Shown in pieces: positions 62,008-64,000 of a stretch of DNA of 64,000 bases (position 1 is its first letter; each line of letters starts with the position of its first letter). Under the pieces are notes generated by a model, which was not told where the DNA came from, did no database searches, and worked only from the letters and a program-made list of their open reading frames with translations. The translations under genes and the position numbers were made by a program. The stretch spans positions 2,418,001 through 2,482,000 of the forward strand of contig NC_008541.1 in the NCBI RefSeq assembly GCF_000196235.1, read 5' to 3'. The stretch is from Arthrobacter sp. FB24 (lineage in GTDB: Bacteria; Actinomycetota; Actinomycetes; Actinomycetales; Micrococcaceae).

Positions 62008-63514
62008 CAAGCCCGAAGGCCTCAGTCCCCGCAGCACCAGCCGCGGCCGGCCCCGCACCACCGGGACCGCTTCCTGCGCACGCTGCGGCCGGGCCGCCGG
62101 CAGAACCCGCGCCACCTGGCCCGAAGGCCGAATCTGCGGCCCCTGCTTCACCACCGCCACCCGCACCCACGGGACCTGTCCGGAGTGCGGCCAGCACAGA
62201 CTTCTACCCGGGCCACCGGACATCAGCGGAGGGCCACGCTGCGCGCCCTGCGCCGGCATCCTCCACGACTTCCACTGCACCCGTTGCAATACGGAGGGCG
62301 AGTTCTACCGGCGCGGCATATGCGCCCGCTGCGCCCTCCGGGAGGATCTCAACGAACTACTGCTCACGCACCCTGCCGACCCGGAGACCGCCGGCAAAAT
62401 CGTCGATGTCCTCTGCAAAGCAGAACGGCCCGAAAGCATCATCACCTGGAAGCGCTCCCCCAAAGTCCAAGCCCTCCTCGGCTCTCTATCGAGCGGGGAG
62501 ACTCCGCTGACGCACGAAGGACTCGATGCCGCGGCTAAGTCAGCGAACCGCGAAGCCAATCACCTGCGCGCCCTGTTCATCCACCACGGACTCCTCCCCT
62601 ACCAAGACCCGCATCTGGCCCGGTTCGAAACCTGGATTGACGACAAGCTCCGCCACTTGCCCGAGGAGGTCGCCAAACCCGTCGCACAGTTCGCCACCTG
62701 GCATCACCTCCGCCGCATCCGATCCATCACAACACCGGAGAAGAGCGCCCAAGCTCCGGTCCACTCCGCCAAACAAGAGATCACCGAAACCATCAAGTTT
62801 CTGGACTGGCTCTGGGAAACCCACCAGCGGACAGCGGCGAACTGCACCCAACAAGACATCGAAACCTGGCTCGCCACCGGTCCCACGACCAGAAAAGCCA
62901 TCCGCACCTTCATCGTCTTCATCAAAAACACCGGCACAAACCACCGCGTGGACATGGGCCACTACACCGCCAAAACCCGCCCAACGATCACCCAGGACCA
63001 GCGCCTGGCATGGCTCCGGGAACTGCTTACAGGCACCAGCGAGTCCCTGACCTACCGAGTCGCCGGCATCCTGCTGCTTCTCTACGCCCAACCGCTCGTG
63101 CGGGTCGCCAAACTCCGAACCGACGCTATCGAAACCAATGAAAGCACCGGCAACATGCGGATCACCTTCGGCCCGCACCCAGTGCCCATTCCCGAACCCT
63201 TCGCCGGCTTGCTTCGAGAGCACCTTAAAGGCCGTCCGAATCTCAGAACAGGATCAGACGCACAAAGCCCTTGGCTCTTCCCGGGGATCCGGGCCGGACA
63301 ACCACTTCACCCAAACGGCATCATGGATAGGCTCCGAAGCTTGGGCATCGATCTTCAGGGCGCACGAAACACGGCCCTCGACGAACACCTCTTAGCCTCA
63401 CCACCGCCACTGGTCGCCAACGCCCTTGGCTATAGCCACCAAGTAGCCTTCCTCCACGCCGACGCAGCAGGCGACGCCTGGTCACGCTACGTCAATCTCC
63501 GCACGACGCCCTGA
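61997..63514 (+). CDS. Triple zinc-ribbon protein with degenerate tyrosine-recombinase fold
   Basis: 505 aa. Three tandem zinc ribbons lie at the N-terminus: Cys27/30 with 47/50, Cys61/64 with 82/85, and Cys94/97 with 109/112. A core-binding-like region (about 255-325) precedes a recombinase-like C-terminal domain. Arg near 368 (PLVRVAKLRTD) and Arg near 456 (GARNTALDEHLL) align with the two catalytic arginines. The His of HxxR is Gln, LGH is LGY, and the Tyr position is shifted (WSRYV). Likely a non-catalytic or altered partner of the integrase. Confidence 0.82.
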   Translation: MITDKPEGLSPRSTSRGRPRTTGTASCARCGRAAGRTRATWPEGRICGPCFTTATRTHGTCPECGQHRLLPGPPDISGGPRCAPCAGILHDFHCTRCNTEGEFYRRGICARCALREDLNELLLTHPADPETAGKIVDVLCKAERPESIITWKRSPKVQALLGSLSSGETPLTHEGLDAAAKSANREANHLRALFIHHGLLPYQDPHLARFETWIDDKLRHLPEEVAKPVAQFATWHHLRRIRSITTPEKSAQAPVHSAKQEITETIKFLDWLWETHQRTAANCTQQDIETWLATGPTTRKAIRTFIVFIKNTGTNHRVDMGHYTAKTRPTITQDQRLAWLRELLTGTSESLTYRVAGILLLLYAQPLVRVAKLRTDAIETNESTGNMRITFGPHPVPIPEPFAGLLREHLKGRPNLRTGSDAQSPWLFPGIRAGQPLHPNGIMDRLRSLGIDLQGARNTALDEHLLASPPPLVANALGYSHQVAFLHADAAGDAWSRYVNLRTTP

Positions 63515-63530
63515 CGTCACTGGGTGAGGG

Positions 63531-63764
63531 CTATGGCTCGTCTCTGACTGATTCCTGCTTTGCGTTCCGCCAAATCAGGGTATAAACGATGGCCAGTCCC
63601 AGAGAGGCCAACATGAGCACAAGATAGATCAAGCGGAAGTCGTTATTCATGACGTCAAAGACCGTTTTCACCGCACAGAAAACGCTGACGATCCACAGAC
63701 CAACCGCCGCCCATCGGGCAGTTCGACGAGGATCTCCACCCAAAGGGTTCCTGTTTGCGCTCAT
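63531..63764 (-). CDS. Small two-helix membrane protein
   Basis: 77 aa with two transmembrane segments (AAVGLWIVSVFCAVKTVF and LIYLVLMLASLGLAIVYTLIW) and charged ends. Function unknown. ATG 63764 with AGGG upstream. It converges on the recombinase trio, 16 bp away. Confidence 0.7.
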   Translation of the reverse strand: MSANRNPLGGDPRRTARWAAVGLWIVSVFCAVKTVFDVMNNDFRLIYLVLMLASLGLAIVYTLIWRNAKQESVRDEP

Positions 63765-63939
63765 GGCTCACCCTAGGCAATACCTAAGCCAATTCGCCAT
63801 AGGCAACGCAGGCCAGGCAGTCCGCCCACCTCGCCGTCTCTCCTCAACGAATACGCTCAGACTGAATCCGCAGGGATGCCACTAGAAGTTTTCCGGCGAA
63901 GCCCCAGGCACAGTGTGAGCGTGACGTGTCCGGCCGGAA

Positions 63940-64000
63940 TCAGCCGATAGCCGCCGCTTCATCCAGGGTGTGCGGTTGAAAGTGCTCCAGCATGTCGCGC
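63940..64000 (-). CDS. 3' end of a minus-strand gene
   Basis: The last codons read RDMLEHFQPHTLDEAAAIG then TGA at 63942-63940. The gene continues past the window edge. Function cannot be told from 19 residues. Confidence 0.45.
   Translation of the reverse strand, partial: RDMLEHFQPHTLDEAAAIG

Noticed and set aside
1-64000. CRISPR array, rRNA genes or insertion-sequence transposases
   Set aside because: No spaced direct repeats, no rRNA sequence and no transposase motifs were seen.

Overview
The window is a high-GC actinobacterial chromosome segment, most likely Arthrobacter, Pseudarthrobacter or a close Micrococcaceae relative. Evidence: a complete Pup-proteasome locus, a mycothiol ligase (mshC), an RbpA homologue, frequent GTG starts, many 4-bp ATGA/GTGA gene overlaps, and PafB and PafC fused into one polypeptide, as reported for Arthrobacter. 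Family and synteny statements come from memory of actinobacterial genomes; no database search was run.

Layout. 1-2.6 kb: a thiolase (partial), a FabG4-type reductase and a MaoC double-hotdog dehydratase, a fatty-acyl set like mycobacterial fadA2/fabG4/htdX. 2.5-14 kb: mixed metabolism (FUSC exporter, serine hydrolase, GST-type reductase, M50 peptidase, DksA-like protein, hemerythrin, malQ, EVE-like/HNH protein, STAS-like protein, lhgO, CFA-type methyltransferase). 14.3-18.4 kb: an orphan-rich stretch of small or hypothetical genes, including a predicted surface HNH nuclease lipoprotein and a DUF3558-like lipoprotein, ending beside a tRNA-Leu(GAG) gene.

18.7-44 kb is the conserved actinobacterial core, with gene order resembling the Rv2092c-Rv2141c region of M. 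tuberculosis: M20 peptidase, acyl-CoA dehydrogenase, DUF5703, aldo/keto reductase, uppP, mshC, PAC2, HAD, site-2 protease, trmI, then arc-dop-pup-prcB-prcA-pafA, two FKBP isomerases, fused pafBC, a membrane protein, tatA, tatC and helY. Dop deamidates the GGQ end of Pup, PafA ligates Pup to substrates, Arc unfolds them and PrcBA degrades them. PafBC is a WYL-domain DNA-damage regulator. 44-54.6 kb: amidohydrolase, polyprenol-phosphate mannosyltransferase, rbpA with a convincing SigH/SigR-type promoter, NfeD/stomatin pair, rRNA methyltransferase, S9 peptidase, peptide deformylase, a lipoprotein and an NTF2-like protein.

54.6-60.2 kb: a compact three-gene type III polyketide operon (PKS, methyltransferase, FAD hydroxylase), divergent from a short UvrA-like ABC protein of the DrrC self-resistance type. 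The shared intergenic region holds a palindrome and a perfect 15-bp tandem repeat. 60.5-63.5 kb: an overlapping trio of a tyrosine integrase, a small helix-turn-helix protein and a protein with three tandem zinc ribbons fused to a degenerate tyrosine-recombinase fold. This trio is the best candidate for a poorly described mobile system here. The end of the window holds a small membrane protein and the 3' end of a minus-strand gene.
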